DNA of 64,000 nt from Dryomyza anilis (lineage: Eukaryota > Arthropoda > Insecta > Diptera > Dryomyzidae). The translations under genes and the position numbers were made by a program. Position 1 is the first letter of the stretch, and each line of letters starts with the position of its first letter. The DNA lies in NCBI GenBank assembly GCA_951804985.1, contig OX638132.1:22449989-22513988 (forward strand). Reading direction: 5' to 3'. Shown piece after piece: positions 36,461 through 51,067 of the stretch. The notes beneath the pieces are model-generated. The model was not told the origin of the DNA and did not search any database. It saw nothing but the letters and a program-made list of their open reading frames with translations.

Positions 36461-38498
36461 GTAGAACTTTAAATCTATAGTAAATTTACTGAAAGCGCTT
36501 TATCGTAAAACCAAACTCGCTGCGATAAGATCCAGTAGTGTACTTGTTTTTTTCTTCATTGTTCTTACTAATCAGAAAATTGATTCTTAAGCTAATGAAA
36601 ACATAGAAAATATAACGAGTACATGTCCTTGCTTTCCTTGCATACTAAATAGTGTTTCTTTTTCTACATAAGCGGCGCGAAGCCACAGGAAGACCCACAA
36701 TTATTTACCAGCTAAGAAGCTTGGTTTAACCAGCATAAAACTATTGCGGTATGACTGGCGGCATGGTTATAACAATGTCCTAGTTTCGGCACAAAAAACG
36801 TGCACTGTACATTGGCGTACAATTGTACAATTGTACACTAAAGACGTGCGAGAAAATCATTAACCCAATTGTGGGAACAATCAAACAAATGGTACCTCGA
36901 ATTCCAAATGACCTCCAAGAAGTATTTGTTAAGAGAAATATTCCTGCTAATCAGTCCGACCAGTATAATTAACAAACTAAATCACAATTATTTATGTAGC
37001 AGGATATTGCACAGAATACTATTTGTATGGGAAAATATTTGTAATTAAATTTAGTAGTTTTTTGCATAACCACAATATAAGCTACACTACAATGTCCTAC
37101 ACCGTTGATATTTATTTAATTTTCGCCTTGGAATGTGTTCTTTTTTGTGTTCGTATGTAATTACGTTGGTTTTTAACAACATTGATTGCTGTCCAACGGA
37201 CAATGTGTTCGTGACCATCGTGACATGGCTGACGTATTTCAATAAAATAAACTAAATGTTCATGCTAAGCTCAATAACCCGCTGCTTGTGCTTGGGTTTA
37301 ATGAACTTTTAGAGTTTCTATTAATATAAGGGATTTAAATTTATTTATAAATGGTATTAATTTAAACCTATAAAATGTACTACACTTTCTTCTAAATCGA
37401 TAATCTTAAAAAAGCATTTATAAAACTAAATTTTTAAAACCAACCGTTATTCAAAAATAAAACGATATCTAAAAAAATATAAATGGTTTAGTTTTAAGTA
37501 GGCAAAAGGAACAAAATAAAATTTTAATCAATCCATTTTTTAATTAAAATAAATTTTAAATGGTCGTTTTGCTTCCGTACTTCCTTTCTAGTTAATTTAA
37601 ATTTGCAATTCAGTAAAAATTATTCATTTCACAAATTCCAGCTAGGTTTTTTAAATTTAGCAATTGACAGGTCACTCATACGTCTAGGCTAGACAGCATA
37701 ATTAGATACTTGCTACGGCCATTGTTGTAGTTGCATTTGTTTGTGGATACCCGTGTACTTGACAGTATTATTATAGTTTATCATGCAAATATTTGCACTA
37801 TAGGCACATCACGCATAGACATTGGCTTCCGCTCTACCCACGCTGACAATGAAAATTGTTGCCACACACGCCTTATTTTTTTTCTGTTTAATGAAATCAA
37901 TGCACGAGCATTCGTCAAACTTTTTACTTTACCTTTAAACTACAATTTATCAGTCATATAAACCAAGAGAATTCATAAATAATATAAAAAAAAAATAAAT
38001 GTTGTAACCAATATTCTATTAATAATTCTATTAATCGCATTAGAAATAAAACCAACTATCTATTTTTTCAATATTTATTGATTAATATCATAAGGTGCAG
38101 GTTATTATTAGTTTATAATGTTAATATCAGTTCATTAATTTTAAATTGCCATTCGAAAGACTAGCATTTTCTCATCAGTCGATACCAATTTTGCTCTCCA
38201 TAATCGCAAATTCACAAAATTTTAATTATTATGCAGACCCATAATTGACGCTGTCATAATTCACGATTTTGAAAATCGTATGTCCAGTTTCAGAAATTAT
38301 AAAAAGGTACAACAATTTTTCATAGTATTTTAGTTTGATAATAGGAATTTCGATTCTTTCATGCTTGAATTATAAAAACTTTTAAATGCATGATCATTTT
38401 TTTTAATTGCTTTATATTGAATTACTGTTCGCAGCACATATAAATCAATTGAAACCCTTTTATGAATTTCGCTTCATTTCAATGTTATTTTTTTATAG
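36461..38498. other. Intron DNA
   Basis: No coding exon is seen. About 36,660-36,960 is less AT-rich but has no recognisable frame. Confidence 0.45.
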
Positions 38499-40276
<1,778 letters not shown>

Positions 40277-41165
40277 GCCACGGCACTCCTCCTAGCGCAG
40301 CAGTGACTTAAGTGAACAATTTGCTCATTTTATGAATATAATGGATGTAATGAAGTCTATAGTAGCAAAGCATATACTTCCACAATTTGTTAATAACAAA
40401 TCAAAATAATTAAATGCATATTGGAATTTTTGTACTCTCATTAAAGAAAAATATTAACTACGTTTAGTAATAAAATCTATATTTTTTAAGCACCACAAGG
40501 TAGACAGTATAGAGCATTTATTATGGTGAATTGTAAAATCTCCATAGAACATAAATTAATAAATACATTTATTAGCGTTGCACAGCGCAAAGATTCGTTG
40601 TTTCTTTATGCATGTTATTATTCAGTTCTAGCTAAGTCTTTGTGCAGATTCAAACCTATTCCAACACACGAAACTATTTTCATTTGGCTGAGATGGTTGA
40701 AAGAAGTAGTTATTTGTGTGAATTAAATACTTGTTGTTGGTTAAATTTTTGACAATTTGCGGTTATCACATCAACCAAAATAATAGTAAAATGTTAATCA
40801 TATGTATAATTTCTGTTTTGGCTGAGGTTTGATAAACGAAAATTGTATTTGTAAGAAAGAAATTTATTTGGTTGAAAGCTATTTTCACATAATCTATAAT
40901 AACATAAAAAGATCCATAGATGTTTAAAACAATCCTAACTAGCGAAAAAAAAATCTAAATTTCTGCTTTCTGTTCTACTTTTTGATAATTTTTTTTTTTA
41001 AAGTTACTAAAATGATTTAGGTTTTTAAAACAAATACTTTGTCTAAATGAAACCCCATTTTCATACAGATCTCAAAAGTTTATATTTAAAAAATTAAAAC
41101 AGCAATAATTTAAGCGAGAAATAATAACGATACAAAAAAATTTATATTATAGAGACACTAAACAT
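40277..41165. other. Convergent 3' UTR region between kat-60L1 and Hat1
   Basis: AT-rich, with AATAAA-like signals. No gene is seen. Confidence 0.5.
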
Positions 41166-42799
41166 CTAGACGATTCGCAGTTTATCAATAATTATTTTAT
41201 AATCAGACTCAACTTGCTCATATTCATCCTGCAGCTGCTCGATACGTTCCTCCATCGTGGGCAATCGTGCGCGCAGTAACTGCGTGTCCATTTTGGCCTT
41301 TTCCATTTTTTTAATATCGCCCAGTTGCTTGTGATACACAGCATTCAGTCGTCTCTTGACATCCAATCGATAGGCCCTATAGTCGTCCTTGTCCTTCAGG
41401 ATGGTATGAAACAGACGCAGTATCTCATAAATTTTGCGACATTGGCGCGGATTGATCTAAACTCGTTCGATAATATGAAATTATTCCAGACGCCAGAGTA
41501 CATATATAGAGGATTTATGTCATATGTACCTACCTTGAAAGTATCCCGCGCCTCCTGTACCATATCTTTGTTGAAGCCCTTCTTGATAACAGCGCGCCCG
41601 AAACTCTTCAAGTCCATGCAGAGGCGTGAGTCAACAAAATTGCGTAAACGCTGAAATTCGTCCGACGGATCTTCAACTGTTATGTCGATGACATTCTTTT
41701 GCGACTGATAATATTTGTAAATTGTCTCCACGAACTTTGTACCAATGCCGAGTTTTTGAAATGGCGGCAGCACCAGCATTTGGCTGATGCGCGGACGCAT
41801 GTTCTGCGGATATGCGTAATATTCGTAAACGGTGGTGTAGCCAGCGGTGGCATATTGAAAATCGCCTGTGTCGTTTTTATACTTCTCATAACTATTACAT
41901 TTTTGTAAAAGATAAAAAAAATACAAATTTTTATCAGGTCAATTTTAAGTAAAATTAAAACTTTTTATGGAAGTTGAATGCAAATTTGCAAAAATAAGGA
42001 AATATTTATTTAGAATTGGTCTGAATATTTCCAAATATCAGAAAAGTTCCTAGATGTTATTATTTTTTTTAATCATCCAAAATGTCTTAACAACAATTTT
42101 GAAGTATGTTAAGTCATATTAAAAGCGTTTTATTTACTTCATATCCCTTTTCATGTTAAATATACTATCGTATTTACCATATAAAATAACTCCACTGCGG
42201 ATCGTCAACATCTATGTAGGATGCGGCATCCACAAACCACAGTATAAACGTCTGTAGACGCGCGAAAAACTTAAGAAAGGACGTCACTTTGTAGTCACAA
42301 TGATATAGCTCAAATGTGCGTTCAACACCCTCCTGATCGCAGTGCGTATACTCGCCAACCTTTTCTCCAAAAGGACGAAATTTATCCGCTTTATCGAGTG
42401 TCTTCAGAAACTCGTCCATATTGACGAAATAGCAACCGTCGGGCAGTTTTTGTGCAATTGTTGCCACCACATCGTCGGCCTTGACGTTGCCCTTAGTCAG
42501 TTGATCCACATTCGTCTTATACTCGGTGCCCAGATAGATTTGTAACGGCCCCGCCGTATACAGCATCTGCACCTTAAGTTCCGCATACCCGAAGATGCTC
42601 TCCGTCTCACCGAAGATTTGATGTGCCATCAATGGTGCGAAACTTAGTTCATCATTGTCGAGATCTCCCTTCGTGCGTACTATGTAAAATGTGTGAGCAA
42701 CATGAGCTTAATACGATTATATAATTACTTACTTAGCTTAAATTCCACCACCTCCAATGCGTCCAACACCAGGTCTTGGAAATCTTGAATACGTGCCAT
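41166..42799 (-). CDS. Hat1: Histone acetyltransferase 1 (type B, catalytic subunit)
   Basis: Four exons on the minus strand: 42,799-42,733, 42,679-42,178, 41,891-41,534 and 41,456-41,166. Phases 1, 2 and 0 all match, giving 405 residues, near the usual 400-420. The N-terminal part has DLDNDELSFAP and HQIFGETESIFGY, as in HAT1 proteins. The GNAT core has MLVLPPFQKLGIGTKFVE, whose QKLGIG is the acetyl-CoA loop (Q/R-x-x-G-x-G), followed by DITVEDPSDEFQRLRNF with the likely catalytic Glu. The C-terminal exon is a charged coiled coil. HAT1 acetylates newly made histone H4 on Lys5 and Lys12 together with an RbAp46/48-type partner. The gene is divergent from Rpn5 across 1.8 kb of repeats. Confidence 0.95.
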
Positions 42800-43099
42800 T
42801 TCACCAAATTTCCAACTGCTTGGCGTTTGTGCTAAATTGGCGCGCAAAAAATTGATCAAGTTTGGTTTTCGATTTTTCTATTTTTATTTTTGTTTAATTA
42901 TTTTCGGATATTCAAATTTGAAGTATTTCCTAAATTAATATTTTATTTTTAGAAATCATTTGTTAATACAATCTGCAGTTATACAAAACAATACAAATAA
43001 TTAATAAACTATTCGGCACTATTTCGCGAATTTGTTACCATTTCGAAGGGAGCAGATGTCAAAAGTACACTTCGAATTTCGAAACTTCAAAAGTCCACT

Positions 43100-44175
43100 T
43101 CGAAAAAAGTGGGAACCGGACAATTCATCGTATGCTCAATACATCGTATCACAGTATCACAATTCATGTATCACTTCCTCTGTAAATGAAATATATTTAC
43201 TGTTGTGCCATTTAGATAAAAATGAAAAAAATTCCAATCAAGTTTAGCGATTTTTTTGGATAATCGGATCATAAAAATAATGATTTTTGTGGTTAAATTG
43301 TGCATTCGATGAATTATGTATACGATGAATTGTTCATACGGTGAATTGTGGGTACGATGAATTGTGATACGATGAATTTTGATACGATGAATTGTGATGC
43401 TTTGAATTATAGTAGTTTACGGGAACCAGACAATTCATCGTATCACCAGGTAATTCATTGTATGCACAATTCATTGTATCACAACTTATCGTATACACAA
43501 TTCAACGTACGCTCAATTATTGTATCACAATTTATCATATCACAATTCATTTATCACTTTCTCTGTAAATGTAATATTGTTGTGCCATTTAGATAAAAAT
43601 GAAAAATTTTCTAAAAAATTGAGATTTTTGGGTTATCGGATCATAAAAATAACGATTTTTGTGGTTAAATTGTGTATTCGTTGAATTATGTATACGATGA
43701 ATTGTTCATACGGTGAATTGTGAGTACGATGAATTGTGATAGGATGGTTGTGATACGATGAATTATGCATACGATGAATTGTGCATATGATGAATTGTGA
43801 TGCTATGAATTATAGTTTACGGGAACCGGACAACTCATCTTAAATAATTCATTGTATCACAATTCACCGAATGTACAATTCATCGTTTGCTCAATTCATT
43901 GTATAACAATTGAACGTATGCATAATTCATCGTATCACAATTTATCGTTATACAATTCATCGTATCACAATTCATCGTATGAACAATTCATCTAATGCTG
44001 TTATGATGAATTGTGATACGATGAATTGTGGAACAATCATTTATGCATACGGTGCATTTATGCAATTGTGCATATAATGAATTGTGCATACGATGAATTG
44101 TGATACGATAAATTGTTCATATGATGTATTGTGCATACGATGAATTGTAATCGATGAATTGTGATACTATGAATT
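43100..44175. repeat. Short-repeat array of ATACGATGAATTGTG in both orientations
   Basis: Dozens of copies of a 14-16 bp unit (ATACGATGAATTGTG) occur as direct runs and as inverted runs (CACAATTCATCGTAT). They are organised in three larger blocks, each starting GGGAACC[G/A]GACAA (43,113, 43,422, 43,822). Two blocks also share a segment with TGTTGTGCCATTTAGATAAA (about 43,200 and 43,575). The array fills the space between the Hat1 and Rpn5 start regions. Confidence 0.9.
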
Positions 44176-44585
44176 GTTTACAATGAATAGAGTGCGAATC
44201 GTAGTTTACATCCAATGCCGTATTTTTAATATGGCAGTACCGTCAAATGTCAACAAATTATCGATAATTTTACTCTTACATCGATTGTCATGCAAAAACA
44301 AAAAAGTGCAACCAACTTCACAGCATTTGTAAGCAGAATTGTACTACAAAAAAGGCCGCTTTTGCTAAATAATTGCGAAAAATAATAGTGCGACAAATTT
44401 ATTTATAATTTGTTTAAGAACAAAATATTAATATAGCAATTTAAAATACATTCAAGGTTTGTGTTGAAATAATATAAATGTTGAAAATCCAACGGCATAA
44501 CCTCTGTTTATATGCACAGTCATTGTTGTCGTTTTTTTTTTTCAACTGTCGCTAAACATTTAATAATTTATAGCGAACATATATA

Positions 44586-46264
44586 ATGGATTCCTATCTG
44601 TTTGACGGTGGTCGCATTACCAAAATGGAGGTGGACTATGCGCCCGCCTGCGACGAGAAGATACCGTTAGCCAAGGACATGGCCAAGAAAAATCCAGACT
44701 CGTTCCACGAGGCAATCGAGATACTGTTGCAGCTGGAGAAGCAGTCAAGGCTGGTATGTAACAAGAGAATAAAATTATATTATTTTGCAGATAATTAAAA
44801 TTTTTTGTTCTGCAGGGCGCCGACATGGTCTCCTGCTCGCGTGTTTTAGTGGGCATCTGTCAAATTTGTTTCGAGGCCAACAACTGGAATGCGCTAAATG
44901 AATACGTCACCATGCTGGTGCGCCGGCGCTCACAGTTAAAGCAGGCCGTGTCGAAAATGATTCAGGAATGTTATTCGTACGTCGACAAGACGCCGGACAA
45001 GGAGACCAAATTGAAACTCATCGATACGCTGCGATCCGTAACGGAGGGTAAGATCTATGTTGAGATCGAACGCGCACGTCTCACCAAGATACTGGCCGAC
45101 ATCAAGGAAGCAGATGGCGATGTTGCTGGCGCTGCCGCCGTCATGGAAGAACTGCAGGTTGAGACGTACGGATCGATGGACAAGCGGGAGAAGGTCGAAT
45201 TGATATTGGAACAGATGCGCCTTTGCCTAATGAAGGAAGACTTTGTATCGACGCAAATTATAGCAAAGAAAATCAGCATTAAATTCTTCGATGATCCGGC
45301 ACAGCATGATCTCAAGTTGAAGTTCTACGATCTGATGATTCGTCTGGATCGCGACACATCGTTCTTGAAGACTTCACGTCACTATCAAGCAATAGCACAG
45401 CCGACACGCGCGAAACCGGTCGTCGAAGAGGCCACAGAGGAAGGCGAGAAGAAGAAGGCCGCTGAAGAGGAGAAGAAGAAAAAGAAGGAGGAGGAGGCCA
45501 AGGCGCCAGTGGCTGTGCCAGAGCCAGAGGTGGTATTAACGGAGGAGCAGCAAAAAGAACTGCGTAAACAACTCATTTGTGCCGTACTCTACTGCGTTTT
45601 GGCGCCGTACGACAACGAACAAAGCGATATGATGGCTCATTTGGCCAAGAACAAGAAACTGGAGGATATTCCCGTCTACAAGTAACGCATTTCATTAATT
45701 TATGTTGTATTAAAAGCTAATTAGAAACTTTGTTTTAAAGAGAAATTTTGCGTCTCTTCATGTCCAAGGAGTTGATCAACTTTGAGACCTTCAACTCGGA
45801 CTTTGGCACCGTTTTAGCCGAGAACGAAATGTTCCAAGATAGCAGAAAACATGGCCGCAAATGCATTGGCGAACTCAAGGATCGTTTGATGGAACATGTA
45901 CGCAGACATTTTAACGAAATAATCAAACTTTTTAGTTATATCCTACTCTTATTTTTAGAACATTCGCATCATTGCCAGCTACTACTCACGACTGCACTTG
46001 CAGCGCATGAGTGAACTGCTTAATTTGCCCTCGGCACGTTGCGAGGAGTATCTCTCGAAATTGGCTAACAGCGACACCATACGCGTCAAAATCGACCGGC
46101 CCGCCGAGATCGTTTACTTCACAACGAAAAAGAGCCCCTCCGACATATTGAACAATTGGGCACAAGATGTGAACCAACTGATGTCGCTGGTCAACAAAAC
46201 CTGTCATCTGATCAATAAGGAGGAGTGCATTCATTCGGTTATTGGCATTGCCGTTGAGGAATAA
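44586..46264 (+). CDS. Rpn5: 26S proteasome regulatory subunit Rpn5 (PSMD12)
   Basis: Four exons: 44,586-44,753, 44,816-45,681, 45,741-45,897 and 45,959-46,264, in phases 0, 2 and 0. The product is 498 residues; human PSMD12 has 456. The extra length is mostly a Lys/Glu-rich insertion at about residues 254-298 (KKKAAEEEKKKKKEEE). The body has the helical repeat region, and exons 3-4 the PCI winged-helix part (IRIIASYYSRLHLQRMSELL, MSLVNKTCHLINKEE), closely following PSMD12. Rpn5 is a scaffold subunit of the proteasome lid and binds near Rpn9 and Rpn8/11. The start ATG follows TATATA. No defects are seen. Confidence 0.95.
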
Positions 46265-47461
46265 ATTGGTTTGCTGATGTCGATTAGCATTTCACGTTTG
46301 GTCAGTTATTCTCTTTTGTAATTTAAATGTCAACAAATTCATAATTATTTAATAATAAAAACAATAATCATGTGTTCATGGAATGAATTACATCGTAGGA
46401 ATATTTTGGTCTTTTAAACAACATTAACAGTTGATACTTTAGTCATTGATTGCATTAACATATTGAATTATTTTACAAAATCATCGTTGTATTAGAAAAA
46501 CTTATCAAATAAATTTTAAAAATTTCGAATAGTTTTCCAAATTTATAATAATAATTGTTTGGCACTATTTATACTATATGAATGGAAATTCGCACCGGTG
46601 CTAATTACAGTTTAATATACGGAAATTTGTACTCAGTTATGAAATCCGAACTGGTGCAAATTTCCGTTGATTATGCGGAAACTCGCACCATTATTTATTT
46701 AGAGAAGTTACATCATAATTTAAAAAAATATTATAATTATTTAAAAAATATAATTTTGAAAGTTGTAATTAAAAACAACCCAAGCAACAATTTACTAGGC
46801 AGCTCAAATACAATGTTTCTGGTAAGATTTTGAAAAGTACACTACTCGCCAGTAAAAACTAGTCAAAAACTGGTCTGCCACCAGTACAACTGGTCAAAAA
46901 CTGGTAGATTTACTAGGCAGCCCAAATACTGGAGTAGAATCGCGGAAGTCGATACTCAACAATCGTTTCAACGAGAGCTGTAAATGATATCGACTGCTCG
47001 ATTGCAGATTCTTGCTTCAAGTAACTTTTAAGCGATTCCATCGTTTTGATACTAGATTTCTTTACTAAACTTTCCGCAAAACATTTTCTTTTTATTTAAA
47101 TCGTATGTTTCGAACTCTAAAATAATTTTAGATTAAACATTTTTTATCCACATGCTATTTATTAAAATTTTTGTCAACTAACGCAAATCAAAAATTCTAT
47201 GAAAACGATACCTCAAGTGATGTCGAGCAGCTACTATCGTCAGTTCGATTGCGTATAGAGATACGTGAAGCAAAAACGATAGAAAAACTATCGTTTTTGT
47301 TCGATATCGAGTTACGCGATTCCACTCCTGTGAAGTTTCTGGTTGGAATTGAAATAGTATGTACTCACCAGTGAAAACTAGTCAAAAACTGGTAGGATTA
47401 CTGGTAGGGATTTGAAGAGTAGTAAAAAAGTACTAAAAGTAAAAGCAGTCAAAACAGTGTA
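46265..47461. other. Intergenic DNA with an ACTGGT repeat element
   Basis: An AATAAAAA signal for Rpn5 lies near 46,350. From 46,781 (ACCCAAGCAACAATTTACTA) the DNA is related to the 55.9-57.2 kb element and contains ACTGGTAGG/CAAAAACTGGT repeats to about 47,420. No gene is seen. Confidence 0.5.
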
Positions 47462-48273
47462 TACCGAGAGCAAAACGTAGTTACTGATAACTATGTTTTC
47501 GACTACAACGTGAATGAAAATCCTCCGACGATGAAACGTAATCAATTCTAACTACGTTTGAAAAATACTTCGACACAGTTACGTTCAACTTCGACATAGT
47601 TATAAAAATATATTTTGAGCAACTACGTGATAGTCAGTTTCAATGAGTTCATAATTTTTAAAATGAAATGTCATATTTTTTATTTGTTTTTCTTTATTAA
47701 AAAAAAGTTTTTAAAAAATAAAACACGCTATTCTTTTGATCCATTATTACAGCATGATGGCCATGTCTTCAATACGCACAATGTCTGTGCGATCGTTGAG
47801 CCTCTGCACTATCAGCGTCAGTTGAATTGTCCCGGTAGCTGCTCATGTACAGATACTAGTCTTGTCGCACTTTCTCATCCACGTCCCTCATCCAATTCAA
47901 TATGTGTGGTATAGTATTGTTGGACGTCCTGTGGAGTACGTGAGATGACCGATAAAATTAAAATGCACACTTAACCGGTCGATGCGAACACTGCAACGCT
48001 TTCCGGGTATTTGGCGATCGATTATTTCGTTTTTAGTCCAGAATTGCATGCAAAAATCTCTGAAAATGTATTAGAATTATTGATCTGCACACCATTATAT
48101 TGTTGTAACTTACTTGAGACAAATGTTGATTTTGATGCAACTAAATTTCACCAAAGAAAAAAGAAATGTTATGAACTAGGTCATAGTTATTAAATTAAAA
48201 CGTTGTCGCTGTTTAAGAATTTTAAATTGACTACAAAAACTAGAAAATAGTTAACTACGTTTTTCTCTCGGTG
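47462..48273. mobile_element. TA-flanked TIR element, fourth member of the CAC...AAA group
   Basis: Left end after TA: TACCGAGAGCAAAACGTAGT. Right end on the other strand: CACCGAGAGAAAAACGTAGT, followed by TA. Length is 812 bp. The subterminal motif ACGTAGTTA recurs inside both ends. A frame around 47,750-47,910 is unrecognised. GGATTTGAAGAGTA occurs both at 47,408 and just right of the element (48,277). Confidence 0.8.
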
Positions 48274-48743
48274 TATGGATTTGAAGAGTAAACTGTATTT
48301 TCAAATATATGATAAAACAAAACATAACAGCTTTGGCTTATCAAACAACAAATTTCACTTTGTGAAATTATTTGAAAAACAAAATTAGCTTCAAATTTCT
48401 TTTCAATTCAATGTAAGGTTTGTATTAACACTACAACACTATGTATATATATTTCAAATTTTCGTTGCAGACTCTCCTCGATCAAGTGTTGCTGATATAT
48501 TGTTTAATGACAAGATCTTCAATATATTTTGTGTGGCTAAAAATATCCAACAAAATCACACACAATTTTTGCACAGTGCAGCGGCAACGCATTTGTCGTT
48601 TTATCTACAAGAAGTTACACTGAACACACTCCATGACTAGTGACAATTTAGCAGGTTATTAAAAAATTAAAAACAAAACAACTAGTGATTGTGCTCAATT
48701 GAAATTGTGCATCCGCCAAGCTAAATTTTATAAACCGATTAAT
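48274..48743 (+). other. Upstream region of the PSMG1-like gene
   Basis: AT-rich sequence with no gene visible; the last 60-100 bases are likely 5' UTR. Confidence 0.4.
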
Positions 48744-49574
48744 ATGAGCTGTCCTATGGGTTTCGGCGAACTAAATATTCCATCCTCGCGCGCCTTCTGG
48801 GATGATTGCGACGAAGATGAACCCGGAAATCCAAACGTCGTCGAAAAGTAGCTGCGTATTTTGCATCTTGTTTAATTTATTAAAAATAATTTCTAACATA
48901 TTACAGGCTACAATTAAAATATGCTGAGGGCGTTGCAGATGCTCCCACCCCTAGCGACATGCTGCTGCTTATCGAGGGTTCCGATATAGCCGACTTTGCC
49001 GAGAAGGCGCTGCTAAACGAGATGAGCAGCAAGATATGTGACATACCAGCAAAGCGTTCGTCTCTGCACCGACTGACCGATGGACAGCACAATGTAGTGC
49101 TGCTGGCCATATTGGAGGAGGATCTGACAAGCAGCGGTGAAGTGACTCAGCTGTTGCAGTCGTTCGCGCAAATGGCGCAACAAGTGGTCACTGTAACCAT
49201 AAAGGCAAAGGTCGACTATAAAAGTGAAAATATTGCCAAGGTGCGCGATGAAATTGTCTTCTGGCGCGGCATCAATGCACAGCTGAAGCATGTGCGCGAA
49301 TTGCAGGCGCCTAATTTTATTACAGGTGTTGCAGCGGGTGGTAGGTGTTCACTTTGTATGTATTATCTAAATAAGTTACTAGTAATTGCTTGCAGTTGCC
49401 TCTTGGTGTGACAACAGCAAAATGGCCGTGAGCTCCTATGTGGCATACGTAGACAACGTAGCGCTGGACGCGCAGGTGTCGGAACCCGTGTTAAAGCTGT
49501 TGCAAGAGCTTGGACTAAGGTGCGCCTCAACCTACACACCTAAAAGAAAAGATGACTCGCATTTATACTCGTAG
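48744..49574 (+). CDS. Proteasome assembly chaperone 1-like protein (PSMG1/PAC1)
   Basis: Three exons: 48,744-48,847, 48,907-49,340 and 49,396-49,574, joined in phases 2 and 1, give 238 residues. The N-terminus MSCPMGFGELNIPSSRAF followed by an acidic DDCDEDE block, and the C-terminal end (PNFITGVAAGVASWCDNSKM ... TYTPKRKDDSHLYS) resemble PSMG1, which also starts with FGE...P..R and an acidic run and ends in a short hydrophobic-Tyr tail. PAC1 pairs with PAC2, and the tail docks on the alpha ring during 20S assembly. Similarity is moderate, so I give no gene symbol. Its closeness to Rpn5 is likely chance. It lies tail to tail with HPF1, 143 bp apart. Confidence 0.65.
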
Positions 49575-49717
49575 ACAGCGAATGTGCGGTTATAATGGTT
49601 GCGGTGGTATTTCTTTTAATTATACTATGTAGTGAAGGCTTAAAAATGCATTTAATTTTTTTTTACAAAAACAATATTTATCAAACATGATTATATAGAA
49701 AAAAATGCACTTAAAAT

Positions 49718-51067
49718 CTATTTGGTATCCAAATCGAATATGCTTAAATTTAACTCCTTGCTACGTTTCTCCATGTGTGCCTTTGAGATAGCTATAAATT
49801 GCGGACGTTCCAGTAGTGTATATGCCGGCACCAATAGCGACTGCACCAAGTTGTGCAATTCTACTCGTCCGCTGCAGAACAGATCAATGCCCAGCTCCAG
49901 ACTGGTGCCAAAGTCACATTCGTCCAGTGCAATGCTCGCAGCCGTTGCGATTGGCTGCAATTTTTCAATTACTGCTATTTTCACACTGTCATCGTCCTCA
50001 TCCCTAGGCTTTGGTTTGGTCGCCTTACCGCCAGCGGTTTCGAATAATTTAATAATTTGTTTAAGCTCCGCATCACTCACAATCAACGGTCGATATCCTA
50101 GCTGAGTTTTGTTTACAAAAGGTACCACGATGCCTGCGCGATGAAAGCTTTTGGTCACTACTTTAACGTTGCGTTGTTTGCGTAATGTTTCAAGCTTTTC
50201 AACGTGCAACTCTTGTGTTTCCAAATACTTCTGCAACGCCTTTTTAGTGCTCGCAACAGTGGCGGCGCTAAAGGGCGTGCCTGCAAAATCATTATCCAAG
50301 TAGTATATAAATGCATCAAATGAGCTGCCTGCAATGAATTCGAACTCACACCCTTTGCGTGCATCATTGCGCGCCATCAGTAGTTGTTGTTTCTGCTGCG
50401 GCTCATCGCGCCAATAACCGTAGTGCACGCCGCTTCCCTTCTTTACGAAGACCGTCTGAAACTCTGGCGGATCGTAATAGAAACGCCAGTGCCGCAGATA
50501 ATCGCCTGGCTCGCGTATGGTTGCTTTGTGAAAACGTTCAGCTAAAAATTCAAAGGGGCCCACAAGTAATAGCTGAAACTGTTTTTCGAAATAATCAAGC
50601 AATTCATTGCCCGTCGCATTTGGACGCAGCGCACACAGAAATTTCCAAAAAGCATAGAATTCTTCAGGCATCTGTACTAGAAATTTGTGTCTTATAAACT
50701 CATTGCTACGCAGCAGCTCATCGTATTCCATTTGCACCGAAAGTCTGATGCGCTTCTGCATTATTTCCATGTAATTCTTTCCGGCAATGTTTCCCAAGGC
50801 CTCCTTGCGCAACGCCTCGGTGTCATACTCGTTGTGACCTGGGTCTACTGCCGTTGATGCGGTAGGCATATCATTGTTTTCAGACAAATTTTCCACTGGC
50901 TTGGCTAAAGGTTTAGCATTGTCAGCTTTTGGCGCCTCTTCATCTGAATTCTCACAAGTAGGTTCTGTTGCTGCAGTGTTTAATTTTTTTGGATGGTTGT
51001 ATTTTTGCAAATGATTCTCGTTCTTTTGATAGCATTTGTCCCAATATTTGCAATCTTCTTTTGGCAT
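49718..51067 (-). CDS. HPF1: Histone PARylation factor 1 with N-terminal PBZ finger
   Basis: A single-exon frame of 449 residues. The start MPKEDC is preferred because the PBZ zinc finger begins at once (C6, C12, H19, H25: CKYWDKCYQKNENHLQKYNH); an in-frame ATG 16 codons earlier (51,115) would add unrelated residues. A low-complexity linker follows, then the HPF1 domain from about residue 75. The motif DECDFG at about 382-387 holds the Asp-Glu pair that in human HPF1 (Glu284) completes the PARP1/2 active site and directs ADP-ribose to serine. Vertebrate HPF1 lacks the PBZ finger, while insect forms often have it. The 3' end is 143 bp from the PSMG1-like stop. No broken residues are seen. Confidence 0.93.
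   Translation of the reverse strand: MPKEDCKYWDKCYQKNENHLQKYNHPKKLNTAATEPTCENSDEEAPKADNAKPLAKPVENLSENNDMPTASTAVDPGHNEYDTEALRKEALGNIAGKNYMEIMQKRIRLSVQMEYDELLRSNEFIRHKFLVQMPEEFYAFWKFLCALRPNATGNELLDYFEKQFQLLLVGPFEFLAERFHKATIREPGDYLRHWRFYYDPPEFQTVFVKKGSGVHYGYWRDEPQQKQQLLMARNDARKGCEFEFIAGSSFDAFIYYLDNDFAGTPFSAATVASTKKALQKYLETQELHVEKLETLRKQRNVKVVTKSFHRAGIVVPFVNKTQLGYRPLIVSDAELKQIIKLFETAGGKATKPKPRDEDDDSVKIAVIEKLQPIATAASIALDECDFGTSLELGIDLFCSGRVELHNLVQSLLVPAYTLLERPQFIAISKAHMEKRSKELNLSIFDLDTK

Noticed and set aside
46582..46833. 83-codon frame downstream of Rpn5
   Set aside because: AT-rich, Lys/Asn/Ile-biased, no motif, no conserved context. Chance open frame.
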